From: a virus
DNA: 64,000 bases
Strand: one strand, 5' to 3'
Virus record (IMG/VR): IMGVR_UViG_3300022745_000020
Location: 83,903 to 147,902 of that record
The position numbers and the translations under genes were made by a program. Shown piece after piece: positions 1-9,200 of the stretch. The notes under the pieces are model-generated. The model was not told the origin of the DNA, did no database searches, and worked only from the letters and a program-made list of their open reading frames with translations. Within the stretch, counting starts at the first letter, position 1. The number at the start of each line of letters is the position of its first letter.

Positions 1-236
1 GCCAGCAGACGAGCCGTCTGAGCGTTGATGTCATTGGCCTTCTCATCGACTTTCATTCGCATACGACCTAAGCTCACCTTATCGTTGTCTGCGATGAATT
101 TCTGTAAAACCCCCAGCATCTTGACATCTTCGATCAGCTTGTCTTTGTCCTTGAGTAGCAAATCGATCAGATCGTCTCGGATCGTGCGCGAGCGCTGTAG
201 CTCCATGAGCAGTGGATCTTTATTTGCATCATCCAT
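1..236 (-). CDS. Hypothetical protein, coiled-coil, N-terminal part only (runs off left edge)
   Basis: The reading frame opens with ATG at 236 on the minus strand behind a GGAGAAT ribosome-binding site and stays open for 78 codons to the window edge, so the C-terminus is missing. It begins MDDANKDPLLMELQRSRTIR and is rich in Asp, Lys and Leu, with heptad-like spacing that suggests a long helix. Charged helical N-termini like this occur in small terminase subunits, but nothing here proves it. It diverges from the early promoter at about 380. Function unknown. Confidence 0.7.
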   Translation of the reverse strand, partial: MDDANKDPLLMELQRSRTIRDDLIDLLLKDKDKLIEDVKMLGVLQKFIADNDKVSLGRMRMKVDEKANDINAQTARLL

Positions 237-356
237 GATTCATTCTCCGTATATGACGTGTATCATTTAAGCGTTAAGTGGCTACTGGAGTGTACTCTCA
301 CAAATAAGATTTGTGAGATGTATCCGTTCACTACATGCGCATACACGAGTATCGGG

Positions 357-394
357 TACATTGGAAAAAATTACAGTCCTATATCATCTACTTG
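357..394 (+). promoter_or_regulatory. Early-type phage promoter
   Basis: Core TATATCATC at 380-388, preceded by an A-rich ATTACAG box and followed by TACTTG. It belongs to the repeated promoter family of this window and resembles the phiKZ early consensus TATATTAC. It lies 72 bases before the ATG at 452. Confidence 0.75.
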
Positions 395-451
395 AGTCAA
401 ACCACTTAAAAGGAGTGATCTCTACTATCTTTTACCACTTACGAGGTAAGC

Positions 452-931
452 ATGAATCGTGACAATGACAGTGAACACCATCGAAGGATGGGCAGCGATC
501 GCAGGGGCTTCACAGAGTACTGTGGCCCTGGCGGTGCGCTCAAACTGCTTTGGGTGCGTGTGCTTTTCGCCGTCGGGCTGGACCTCACCAGCTTCAAGTC
601 CTTGCTCAACGAGTACGTCCACAAGACGTATGGTGCTGCTGCTTCACAACCTGGCAGTGCCAAAGTCTCCAACGGCAGGATCGATCAGATCCATACGCTG
701 CGAGCGAACTTGAGGAGATCCTTGACTCAGCATCAGGAGTTGACTTTTAAGAAGTTGATTCAAGGGCTGAAGATCTTGGGCATGGTGAAGTTAACGATCA
801 CGTTGGATGGGGAGTTCAAGCCCAGAGATGGTCATCCCCCCAGAAAGATCAGCGTGAGCATCCCGATGAATCTGGGTAAGGTCAGCATCGAGCCCAGCGA
901 TGAATCAACAGGAGAATCTGAAGATGCATGA
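452..931 (+). CDS. Hypothetical early protein (159 aa)
   Basis: First gene after the early promoter. The ATG at 452 has GAGGT seven bases upstream. Residues from about 45 on look like a normal soluble protein, with basic helical stretches (FKKLIQGLKILG) and a beta-rich tail ending in an acidic Ser/Glu segment. The first 40 residues are less natural, and the frame starting at 459 competes there (see findings). The stop overlaps the start of the next gene, which indicates translational coupling. No family recognised. Confidence 0.6.
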   Translation: MNRDNDSEHHRRMGSDRRGFTEYCGPGGALKLLWVRVLFAVGLDLTSFKSLLNEYVHKTYGAAASQPGSAKVSNGRIDQIHTLRANLRRSLTQHQELTFKKLIQGLKILGMVKLTITLDGEFKPRDGHPPRKISVSIPMNLGKVSIEPSDESTGESEDA

Positions 932-1472
932 AGGTCAACCAGTGAAATCCCTCCTAGAGGTATTTCGTGACAACGTGAGCTACTGCCTGACAGAGCTCGA
1001 AGGCCCGGAGATCCGAGCAATCATTGACACCTGCTTGCGATGGGTGAAGATCCATCCGCAGCTCATGCTCAGTGATCCGGTCATCGAGCAGTTTCGCAGC
1101 GATTGCAACTTCACGCAGTTTGCACGTTTCGCATCGCGGGTATGCATGCTCAGTGAGGTGCAGCTGGACAAGAGCGTCTACGACGAACAGCTCATCGCCA
1201 TCGTCAGGGCACTGAACTGCCACGACGAGCACTACACCTTACCCGTGGGTGATGAGCCGGTGCTGGGTCTGCACTCCATGATCGATCGAGTGCTGGGTGA
1301 GCGACTACCTCTCCAAGTCGAGACGAAGTTGAGTGATGAACAAATCACCAGCGTGCTGATCACCATTGTCTTGGCCAACCGCTTCTTGCAATTCGCCTTG
1401 TTGCTGTCGTTTAGCCCATCGGTGATCGTTCTCAAGGAGATCAAGACTCTGATGGACAGGACCCCTGCGTGA
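924..1472 (+). CDS. Hypothetical protein (182 aa)
   Basis: I chose the ATG at 924 because AGGAGAAT precedes it; an in-frame ATG at 900 has no such site. The start overlaps the end of the preceding gene by eight bases. The protein is predicted largely helical (LLEVFRDNVSYCLTELE, then SDEQITSVLITIVLANRFLQFALLL) and has no recognisable catalytic motif or signal peptide. It is probably co-transcribed from the promoter at 380 with its neighbours. Function unknown. Confidence 0.75.
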   Translation: MHEGQPVKSLLEVFRDNVSYCLTELEGPEIRAIIDTCLRWVKIHPQLMLSDPVIEQFRSDCNFTQFARFASRVCMLSEVQLDKSVYDEQLIAIVRALNCHDEHYTLPVGDEPVLGLHSMIDRVLGERLPLQVETKLSDEQITSVLITIVLANRFLQFALLLSFSPSVIVLKEIKTLMDRTPA

Positions 1473-1555
1473 GCCAACGCACCAATCGCTCGTTACTCCC
1501 CCACAACGCGTTTTTTCTCCCTCAATCTCTTTTCTTCCCCCACAAAGGAATCATC

Positions 1556-2671
1556 ATGTCTGACAACGAACTCCACACCAGCGCCCAAATCGAAGCCCAA
1601 GCTGAAGCGGCTATCCAAGTCGAGACCATCGTCTATGAATCGGCTGAACTGACCACGCTGGAGCTGCCCGTGAACTTCCAGCCCATCGGCTCTGAAGGCT
1701 TCGACTTCTCCGACATCACTCTTCCCGATCCGATGAACACTGTCGCTGGCGACGCACTGAGCCAGACGCAACAGCAAGAGCCCCCGAGCGTGCCCGAGGT
1801 CACGTTCGACTACGAGTCCAGCGAAGACGATGTCCAAGAGCCCAAGCACACCAAGAAGGGCAAGAACAAGAACAAGAATCGCAAGGCTCACCGGGTGGAT
1901 GAGCCGCATGTGCTCAATGGTGAAGAAGCCGTCCACGCAGCAGGTGAACTTAAGCGCCACTTCCAAGAAGCCCCTCCGAAGAAGGTGGCTGCGCTGTTTC
2001 GCTCAGCAGATCTGCTGGGTGACATGATGAAGCAGCGCGGCATGGATGTCTGGCAACCCCCGAAGGAAGGAGTGGACTTCATCAACTTCTCCTCCCGATC
2101 CGCCACCCCCATGGGTAGGGTGTTCGACATCTACTCCCCCTTCAAGGCGTTCAACCCGAGCACCGACAAGGTCGAAATCACCCCAGTGACCATCCCCAAC
2201 TTGGGGAACTTCGTCACAGTGGCCGGCATCTTGTATGCCATCGCGGGTGTCTATCGCAGCGATGATACCGCTGCCTTGAGTGACGAGACTCAGCACGAGC
2301 TGCACACGTCCTACGCCGGACCGCTTAACGGCGTCACGTACGGGCTGCGACTGGTGGAGATGCCCGGGCTCAAGCGAGTGATGTGTGATGTGCTCTGGCT
2401 GGTGCTGAAAAGCAATCCGGTCATGGCCAACATGCTCAAGGAGTCGGGTGGCATCCAACTGCGCTCATTCTACGTCAATGACCAAGGTGTGGAGAAGAGC
2501 TCCATACATGAGGCCTGGCTGGTCGAGCTCTACTCGATCTGCCGCGTTTACTTGCAAAACGACGTGGAGGATCCGGAGTTCACCATCGGGGTCGACGAGC
2601 CGCTCCTGCCCGCACCGCGGCAGAGCTATAGCAAGCGCCAAGGCTATCGGGGTAATCGCAGCCGCGACTGA
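1556..2671 (+). CDS. Hypothetical protein with basic tracts, possible nucleic-acid binder (371 aa)
   Basis: The start at 1556 (MSDNELHT) has AAAGGAA upstream; the longer frame back to a GTG at 1469 overlaps the previous gene and reads as low-complexity leader. Residues 1-95 are acidic, 98-113 form a Lys-rich run (KHTKKGKNKNKNRKAHR), the middle is a folded domain, and the C-terminus is Arg/Tyr/Gly rich (SKRQGYRGNRSRD). Basic linkers and RG-rich tails are common in nucleic-acid-binding proteins, so that is my inference. Last gene of the operon before a strong terminator. Confidence 0.8.
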   Translation: MSDNELHTSAQIEAQAEAAIQVETIVYESAELTTLELPVNFQPIGSEGFDFSDITLPDPMNTVAGDALSQTQQQEPPSVPEVTFDYESSEDDVQEPKHTKKGKNKNKNRKAHRVDEPHVLNGEEAVHAAGELKRHFQEAPPKKVAALFRSADLLGDMMKQRGMDVWQPPKEGVDFINFSSRSATPMGRVFDIYSPFKAFNPSTDKVEITPVTIPNLGNFVTVAGILYAIAGVYRSDDTAALSDETQHELHTSYAGPLNGVTYGLRLVEMPGLKRVMCDVLWLVLKSNPVMANMLKESGGIQLRSFYVNDQGVEKSSIHEAWLVELYSICRVYLQNDVEDPEFTIGVDEPLLPAPRQSYSKRQGYRGNRSRD

Positions 2672-2693
2672 TCAATGCAACGCTGATCGATGA

Positions 2694-2759
2694 AGAGTCT
2701 GAGTGTGCTAGAGGGAGTCACATCCTTCTGGTCCACTCGGGCTCTTTTATTTTTTTTTT
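2694..2759 (+). terminator. Rho-independent terminator
   Basis: Imperfect stem 2694-2705 / 2734-2745 (AGAGTCTGAGTG with CACTCGGGCTCT) followed by a long T tract at 2746-2759. It closes the 452-2671 operon. Confidence 0.75.
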
Positions 2760-2825
2760 CATATATCGACTTTTTTCAATCCAATGATTTACTCATATAA
2801 AAACCCCCTCTCATAGGTGCGTGGC

Positions 2826-3947
2826 ATGACTCTGGCTCAATCTACATTTCAAACCGGTGCGAGCGATGCACTGCAAGCCGTAGACGTCTACAATCAAACG
2901 GGTGCGGCTGTCATCAACACCATCCGCGATACGGCAGGTTATATCAAGAGTCTGGATAGGACGTTCAAATCCGCCACTGACTTGAGCATCAATGGCATCT
3001 CTGTAGACTCTATACTCAAGATCAATCAAGGCCAACTCATGGTCAATCCAGATGCGATGCTCAAAGCTGCATTGAGAGACGTGCCTGGGTTGATGTCGGC
3101 TTATCAGACACTGTCGGATGCTCGTAAAGTGACCTTCACGGCCATTGAAGATGCCATCAGCCTAGTCAAGGTCACCAAAGGTGCTGCTCAGTCGTTTTTA
3201 AAGTCAGCTCCAATCAACGATGTGCGAGCCATCATGGGCATGGTCATGGCCATGGCCGAGGGCTGCCCACTGTTTCCCAATATCGTCGTAGAAGATATCG
3301 GAGCACTTCGATTTTTATTGAAGAAACTCCTGCATGAGGCCACCACACTGGGGCTGACTGGACTATATGGGGCTTTCGTAGGCTGCCCTAAATTCACTGA
3401 GGATACTCATCGGGCTGTTACGCAGTCCATGTGCTCGACGCTGTATGGTACATGTAACAACGACTTGCTGCTGGAGATCGCTGAGAATGGTGGAGGCAGA
3501 TTCCTCCTAGAGGGCGATCCTAATTTCTTTAGGAACTACGTCTGTAAGTATCAGCTGGGATACAGCTCTGCATCCGAACTCTGGAGAGCTAAGCAATCCA
3601 CATTCGCAGATGACTTGAAGAAGATCATCCGAGCCTTCGGTCTGATCGATCCGATGTGGTTTGTCTCTAAACTCAACAAAGACATCCATGCCATCCATGC
3701 GTATGTATTTGATAAAGCCAGTGATGATATGTTTGAGCTGATGCGTCACGCTCAGATGCTCAACTGTCCCAGCTCTCGAGCTATGATTCGCCACTGTGAG
3801 TCCACTCACGACTGGAGCACATTCGATACCCGCCAGTACGTCATGCTCACCTATCACGCGAGCATGCTGCGGCGTCAAAAAGACGCCAAGAAAGGCTACG
3901 CCCTACTGCGAGCTGAGATGGCCAAGAGCTTTCATTTTCTTAAATAA
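2826..3947 (+). CDS. Hypothetical protein, probable virion component (373 aa)
   Basis: The ATG at 2826 has AGGTG six bases upstream; a GTG at 2817 in frame is less likely. The protein starts MTLAQSTFQTGASDALQAVD and is mostly alpha-helical, with several Cys residues (CPKF, CSTLYGTC, CKYQ). Its N-terminal part (residues 1-130) resembles helical phage structural proteins in composition, but I recognise no family. It lies in a block of structural genes, is not preceded by the early promoter motif, and is followed by its own terminator. Confidence 0.75.
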   Translation: MTLAQSTFQTGASDALQAVDVYNQTGAAVINTIRDTAGYIKSLDRTFKSATDLSINGISVDSILKINQGQLMVNPDAMLKAALRDVPGLMSAYQTLSDARKVTFTAIEDAISLVKVTKGAAQSFLKSAPINDVRAIMGMVMAMAEGCPLFPNIVVEDIGALRFLLKKLLHEATTLGLTGLYGAFVGCPKFTEDTHRAVTQSMCSTLYGTCNNDLLLEIAENGGGRFLLEGDPNFFRNYVCKYQLGYSSASELWRAKQSTFADDLKKIIRAFGLIDPMWFVSKLNKDIHAIHAYVFDKASDDMFELMRHAQMLNCPSSRAMIRHCESTHDWSTFDTRQYVMLTYHASMLRRQKDAKKGYALLRAEMAKSFHFLK

Positions 3948-3964
3948 AACATACATACACCCCC

Positions 3965-4004
3965 CACAGTAGTGCAGGTCAATCCAATGACCTGCACTAC
4001 TGTG
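3965..4004 (+). terminator. Stem-loop terminator
   Basis: Perfect 17-base inverted repeat (CACAGTAGTGCAGGTCA / TGACCTGCACTACTGTG) with a six-base loop, directly downstream of the 2826-3947 gene. The T-rich run comes later, near 4020. Confidence 0.75.
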
Positions 4005-4087
4005 GTGTATAACTGTCTCTATTTTTACTCTATGCACTTCAGTAGTGCGCCAGCATCAGACACCCTGCGAAGAGGAATAAAACACCT

Positions 4088-6190
4088 ATGGCCACCACCT
4101 CCCCCATCGAGCAAGCCGCTCAGATTCGATTGGCTCAACGCAGCCTGATCAGCCCCAACGGAATGATCACTGATCGCTTATGGATACGTCAGGCGTTTTT
4201 GGTGCCTCCCACCCTAGGCTCCACAGGTGGACCCGCTTCTAGTCTAGACCCAGTGGATCAGGAAAACAGAGGCTACTCCAGTGCATCGTTTAAGTACACC
4301 GACTCTACTGTGGGTGGGAACTTCTGCATCAATCCACCTCCTCAGTTCACACCCTATGCGGATATCCCTGTTAAGGGGCTGAGTCGTCAAGCAGTGGATC
4401 AAGGCATCGCCTATTCAGCGGGCTTTACAGGCATGGGCAGGTACTACAGTGAAGCCATCGATGACAACAATCGCATCGTGCACTTGAGTTTTGGGTTTGT
4501 ATCGTACAACTCACTGACTCAGTTCTTCACAGGGTTTTACACGCCCTCACTGGCTACGCTGGCTCGCACGGGTAGATCGACCACTGGCTTCATTGATATG
4601 TTCTTGAAGACAGCTTTTGGTGTGATTAATCTAGCGGTACTGCCTCTGACGATCATCCCTATCTTGTTCATGACCATCGGTAATGCGATTCGGTTTATGT
4701 TCAAAATACCCGCTAGTAAGTTTTGCTATTTCAAAGAAGGTATGACCTCATACTGGAAGGTGGTGAACAACTTAGTCAACCAGCTAGCGGTCAATCGTCA
4801 GTTGATCACTTATACACAGTCCAGCGTGTTTGAATCGTTCATTGGTGAGAAACCTAAACTCGATAACGCTACAAAGACCATCTTTCATCAAATCTTTCCA
4901 GAGATGGCTGAAGATGGTATCATCGACGTCTATGCCATTGCTAACCGTGCTAAGCGCCTAGAGCAGCGTCACCGCAAGGAGATGTTCAAGCAACTGAGTG
5001 CCTTAGGAGATGAGGGTTGGTACGGTAAGGTCAGGAAAGTCTATAAGGAAAATGCAGGTCTGGAGCAAATCGATGCTCATGAGACCATGCCGTTTTCTCA
5101 AAAGACATTCTGGGAAAAGTTCTTCGCTGGAGCTGAGCTCAGTAAAGGCGATACTGAGGGCATCATCGAGCAGGATCTGCGCACTCGAAAAGACACTGCC
5201 AACGCAGCGACTGCCAGTGGAGGTAAGACACTCGAAGATCTAAAGACTCAGCCCTATGAGCCTAATGTCTCCGACGGATTTTTCGAATACTTCTTGGCAT
5301 CTGCTGCCGACGGCAGTTCTTGGGCATCGTTTCGGGTCGACGACACGGGATCCACCACTGAGACGTTCTCTAACTCTACTTCCCCGTCTTCTCTAGCGGA
5401 TAAACTCAACTCCGCTTCTAAGTCTGCACGAGAGACTCACATCAGCTTTGCTGAAGGTAATGTAGACAGTGCGGGGTTTGTCAAAGGTGTACTCGATGGG
5501 GCTGTGAGCATCCTCACCAACACGGCCGATTTGCTACATATCGGGGGGTTGGTGCAGTTTGCTGGTCGTGCATTTGTAGATATCCCTGAGCACTGGACAG
5601 ATCACGCCGCTAGTGTGGGGGAGACTTCTACGTACACCACCACACTCATCAGCCCCTATGGAAACGTAGTTTCGCAGATGATGCACATCTACATCCCGCT
5701 GTGTATGCTCCTAGCTGGAGCACTACCTTTAGCCACCGGTAAGCAGTCGTACACCAGTCCATTCGTGTGTCAGCTCTATGACAGAGGGCGAAGTATCACT
5801 CGCTTAGGTATGATCACATCACTCACCATCACTCGGGGTACGTCGAATATGGCCTGGGATAGAAACGGCAACGCCATGGCCATCGATGTGTCGTTTACGG
5901 TGAAGGATCTCTCCTCAGTGGTGAGTCTGCCTATCCATGAAGGCATGAGCATCATGCCCCTAGAAGGCGTCTTCGATAGTGAGAATAAATTCACAGATTA
6001 CATGATGGCGCTATCGGCCACGAGTCTGCCAGACGCTCATGATCGTCTACCCATCCTCAAGAGGCAGATGGATACCAAGATCGCTCAGATCAAACAGATC
6101 GCATCTCCTGCTATGTGGGGTATGCAGTTTGCGAATATGCTCCCAGGTCAGCTCATGAATATCTTTATGAGTCCGACTGATAAGCGTTGA
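4088..6190 (+). CDS. Virion structural protein, tail/baseplate-like, with membrane-like segment (700 aa)
   Basis: Large structural-type protein starting MATTSPIEQAAQIRLAQRSL. A strongly hydrophobic stretch lies at about residues 176-206 (VINLAVLPLTIIPILFMTIG) and a second at about 531-551. The C-terminal part (about 560-640) is beta-rich, with a TSLTITRGTSNMAWDRNGN segment similar in style to tail hub or LysM-adjacent domains of contractile phages. It is convergent with the giant tail hydrolase gene, and in phiKZ-like phages the genes next to gp181 encode virion proteins. That placement, not a catalytic motif, is the basis for the call. Confidence 0.75.
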   Translation: MATTSPIEQAAQIRLAQRSLISPNGMITDRLWIRQAFLVPPTLGSTGGPASSLDPVDQENRGYSSASFKYTDSTVGGNFCINPPPQFTPYADIPVKGLSRQAVDQGIAYSAGFTGMGRYYSEAIDDNNRIVHLSFGFVSYNSLTQFFTGFYTPSLATLARTGRSTTGFIDMFLKTAFGVINLAVLPLTIIPILFMTIGNAIRFMFKIPASKFCYFKEGMTSYWKVVNNLVNQLAVNRQLITYTQSSVFESFIGEKPKLDNATKTIFHQIFPEMAEDGIIDVYAIANRAKRLEQRHRKEMFKQLSALGDEGWYGKVRKVYKENAGLEQIDAHETMPFSQKTFWEKFFAGAELSKGDTEGIIEQDLRTRKDTANAATASGGKTLEDLKTQPYEPNVSDGFFEYFLASAADGSSWASFRVDDTGSTTETFSNSTSPSSLADKLNSASKSARETHISFAEGNVDSAGFVKGVLDGAVSILTNTADLLHIGGLVQFAGRAFVDIPEHWTDHAASVGETSTYTTTLISPYGNVVSQMMHIYIPLCMLLAGALPLATGKQSYTSPFVCQLYDRGRSITRLGMITSLTITRGTSNMAWDRNGNAMAIDVSFTVKDLSSVVSLPIHEGMSIMPLEGVFDSENKFTDYMMALSATSLPDAHDRLPILKRQMDTKIAQIKQIASPAMWGMQFANMLPGQLMNIFMSPTDKR

Positions 6191-6204
6191 TACAGCATAG
6201 AGCC

Positions 6205-6241
6205 CACTCACCACCCTAGCGCATTGCCAGGGTGGTGAGTG
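6205..6241. terminator. Bidirectional terminator hairpin
   Basis: Perfect 13-base inverted repeat (CACTCACCACCCT / AGGGTGGTGAGTG) with an 11-base loop in the 60-base gap between two convergent genes, so it can serve both strands. Confidence 0.8.
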
Positions 6242-6250
6242 AGTATGCTT

Positions 6251-9200
6251 TTATGCTCTGCGTCTCATGGACACAGGAAGATCGGGGATATCATATCGAG
6301 CACTCATTGGCTTGGAGTTACTCCTCACAGCTGGAGTATCATTAGTCAATTCAGTCTCGGGTTTAGCTGAGGGGTCCTTAGCCTGCATAGACTCCACAGC
6401 AGCAGGGATATTGGGTTTATTAGCGATGATGGCCAGTAGTTGCTCCATGCGCTTTTGTACAACCAGACTCTCGCTCAAGATCCCTTCGGTCTTAAACATC
6501 AGGTTGGCACCTGGGCTGTTATCGACTGCGGGTTCGATGCGAGTGGGCTGGAGATTGCTCATGTCTAAGCCCAGACTAGCGCGAGCAAAGTCTGACTTTA
6601 TAGCCGCTCTGGAGGGCTTGGGAGTAGCTGTGGCTACCTCTGTATCCCCCGAGGGGGTTTGAGGCCTTGTAGAGGCCTTTAAAGCCCTCCAAGAGCTATC
6701 CTGAGATGCATTTTGTACAGCAGAGACTCGCGTGCGCTCGACAGGGACAGTATCACTGCCTAAATCGATCCCAAACGCAGCTGCAGTCTTCCTGAGCTTA
6801 GCATCGATGTAGTCCACCAGAGCCTGTACAGATCTGGGAGATCCATTGTCGTAGAAGATACTTTCATTAGCAGCAGCTGCCTTAGGCAGGATCTGAGCAG
6901 CTGGAGTCTGAGGGGCATTTTGGTACACCTCATACAGGCGCTTGGCTCCAGCCTTACCCAGGAAGTGAGCCATGTAGGCTTTGGTCACATCCTGAGTCTG
7001 ACCGTCGCTGTTGGCCTTGATGAGGTGTGCTCCCATGAGAGCGTTAGCACGAGCATCGTAGACTGAAGTGCTCTCGGGCATATAGCCGTATCTAGAGCCA
7101 TACTTAGAAACAGTTTCCTCCCAAGTGGCTTGAGTGAAACCGTTGAGTCCGGCAGCACTGCCGAGCTTAGCTCTGGCGTCTGGGTTAAAGCCAGACTCCA
7201 TAGCTGCAGTAGCCAGTGCCACCTTAGGGTCCACACCCACCGCCTGAGCAGCTGCGGTGATGGTGTCTTTGACCGATTGCTTATCTCGGCTCTTGGGCTC
7301 AGGGACTTTAGTCAGAGCACCTATGGTGGGTTTTTCTGGCAGAGCACCGAATTGAGCCTTGTTAGGTGCATCGGTAGACGCCACTGCGGGCTTACTCTCC
7401 GCATCAGGCAGAGGAGCAAACTTGGGCTGATTGCTCGCTTGCAGTGGGGCTTTACCTGGCTGAGATACAGGCCCCACGATACCCGTTTGCAGTGTAGGCT
7501 TCTTAGATTGAGTCCCCAGTGGATCGATCTTCTCCAGAGGACCAGAGGCTTTAGCATCGGCATTGATGCCAGATAGTTTCACATTGGGCTGGATGCTGGC
7601 AGCAAGGATCTGGCGAGCAAGCTCTGGATTGCGAGAGCCATCGGTGGCACCCTTTTGAGTGCCTAAGCCCCCACCTCCTCGACCGATGCCTTCTTCTATG
7701 GCTTTCATCGCCAGCTCAGGCTGCTGCTTATAGCGATCGATATCGAGCTGCACGCCCACTGGCTCGATGTGCCAGGGCTCACCTCCCACAGGTCGAATCA
7801 GTCCATACTTGCGCAGCAGCCCCAGATCATCCATCTCATCGAGGGCTTTAGAGTCAGCATCCAGCGCTAAGCCGTAGCCATGTAGACTCTGACCAGGAAC
7901 AGCAGCTTTAGTGCCAAACTTCTGCCGCATAGCGACTTGGTCTTCATAGCTGCGATAGGCATCGGTGACGGTGATGCGCTTACCAGTGAGTTGGTAGTAT
8001 TCCTCCACAGCGCCGAAGAAGCTCTTCATGAGTGCTGGGTTGACCTGATCCATCTTGAGCTTGCCATCCTGGCGGATAAGGCTATAGCCATTGCGACCAT
8101 CCAAGAGTGGCCCATCGGCAAACTTCAAGCCACTGGGATTGACCTTGGAGTCAATTACACTCACACTGCTGGTGGCAGTGGGGGGCTTTTCCACATCCAA
8201 GGAGAAGTTGGTCTTAGGCAGCTCAGGTGCTGCCTTGGTCAACGTATCTTGCTGCTGCTTTTGAGCATCGGCTACGAGCTGTATACCACGCTGCTCACGA
8301 GTGGGCTTGGTGGTATCTGCAGCAGCCTTATTAGGCTTAGACTTGATCTCATCGAGCTTATACTTGAGTCGGATGTCTTGGATGACAGCCTTCACATCTG
8401 TCGATGAGCAGGCCTTATACGCTGCGTCATGCAGCGGTAATACCCCGTAGCCGTAAGGGCCATCCATGTAGGAGGCTAAGCTCATATACGACTGCAGATC
8501 TGCACCCTCCAGAGAGCTGATCGAATCGATATCGAATTTCCCAGTGACTTGCTTGACAGCCAGAGCGTGTGTCAAAAACACAGGCTTGAACCTGGCACGA
8601 TACCACATGGTGAAGCGATTGACATCTTCTTTGCTCTGACTGTCGAGATCGAAGATGGACATGATGTCCTTGAGATTGACCTTACTCTCAATGATATCAG
8701 GGCCTTGATTGGTAAACTGCACCCGATCTTGTAAGATGCGCTCGAACTTCACCACCTTGACATAATTGACTTCATCATCGGGATGAAAACCATACTGCAC
8801 CAGGCGCAGCTTGTCGATATCGCCGAGCTTGTCTTTGTAGTGACGATAGACTTTCCATGCCCCATAGCCCACAGCAGCAGCCACAGCCGCACCGATGACC
8901 ACAGGAGAGCCCAGGAAGGCCCCTAGCGCAGTACCCAGTGTAGCCAGACCAGTGCCAGCTGCAGCCATCAAACCGCCTCCAGTGGCTGCTGCAGTAGCAG
9001 CACCACCAGCCGCAGCTGTGGTGGCACTGGCAGCGCCTACAGCAGTGGCAGTACCTGCTGCTGCAGTCGCACCAGTCGTCGCTGCTGCAGCAGTAGCAGC
9101 AGCTCCCCCTAGACCCAGAGCACCGGCTCCCCAGCCCATGAGTTTACCGATACTGCCTTTGCCCAGAGACAGCAGATTCTTGATACCATCGATGAGATCG

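Noticed and set aside
1469-1555. N-terminal extension of the 371-residue protein from GTG at 1469
   Set aside because: It overlaps the previous gene, reads as Phe/Pro/Leu low-complexity, and the ATG at 1556 has a good ribosome-binding site.
8900-9150. A tandem DNA repeat in the Ala-rich part of the giant gene
   Set aside because: The GCN-rich stretch encodes a low-complexity Ala/Gly/Thr segment; no regular repeat unit is maintained.
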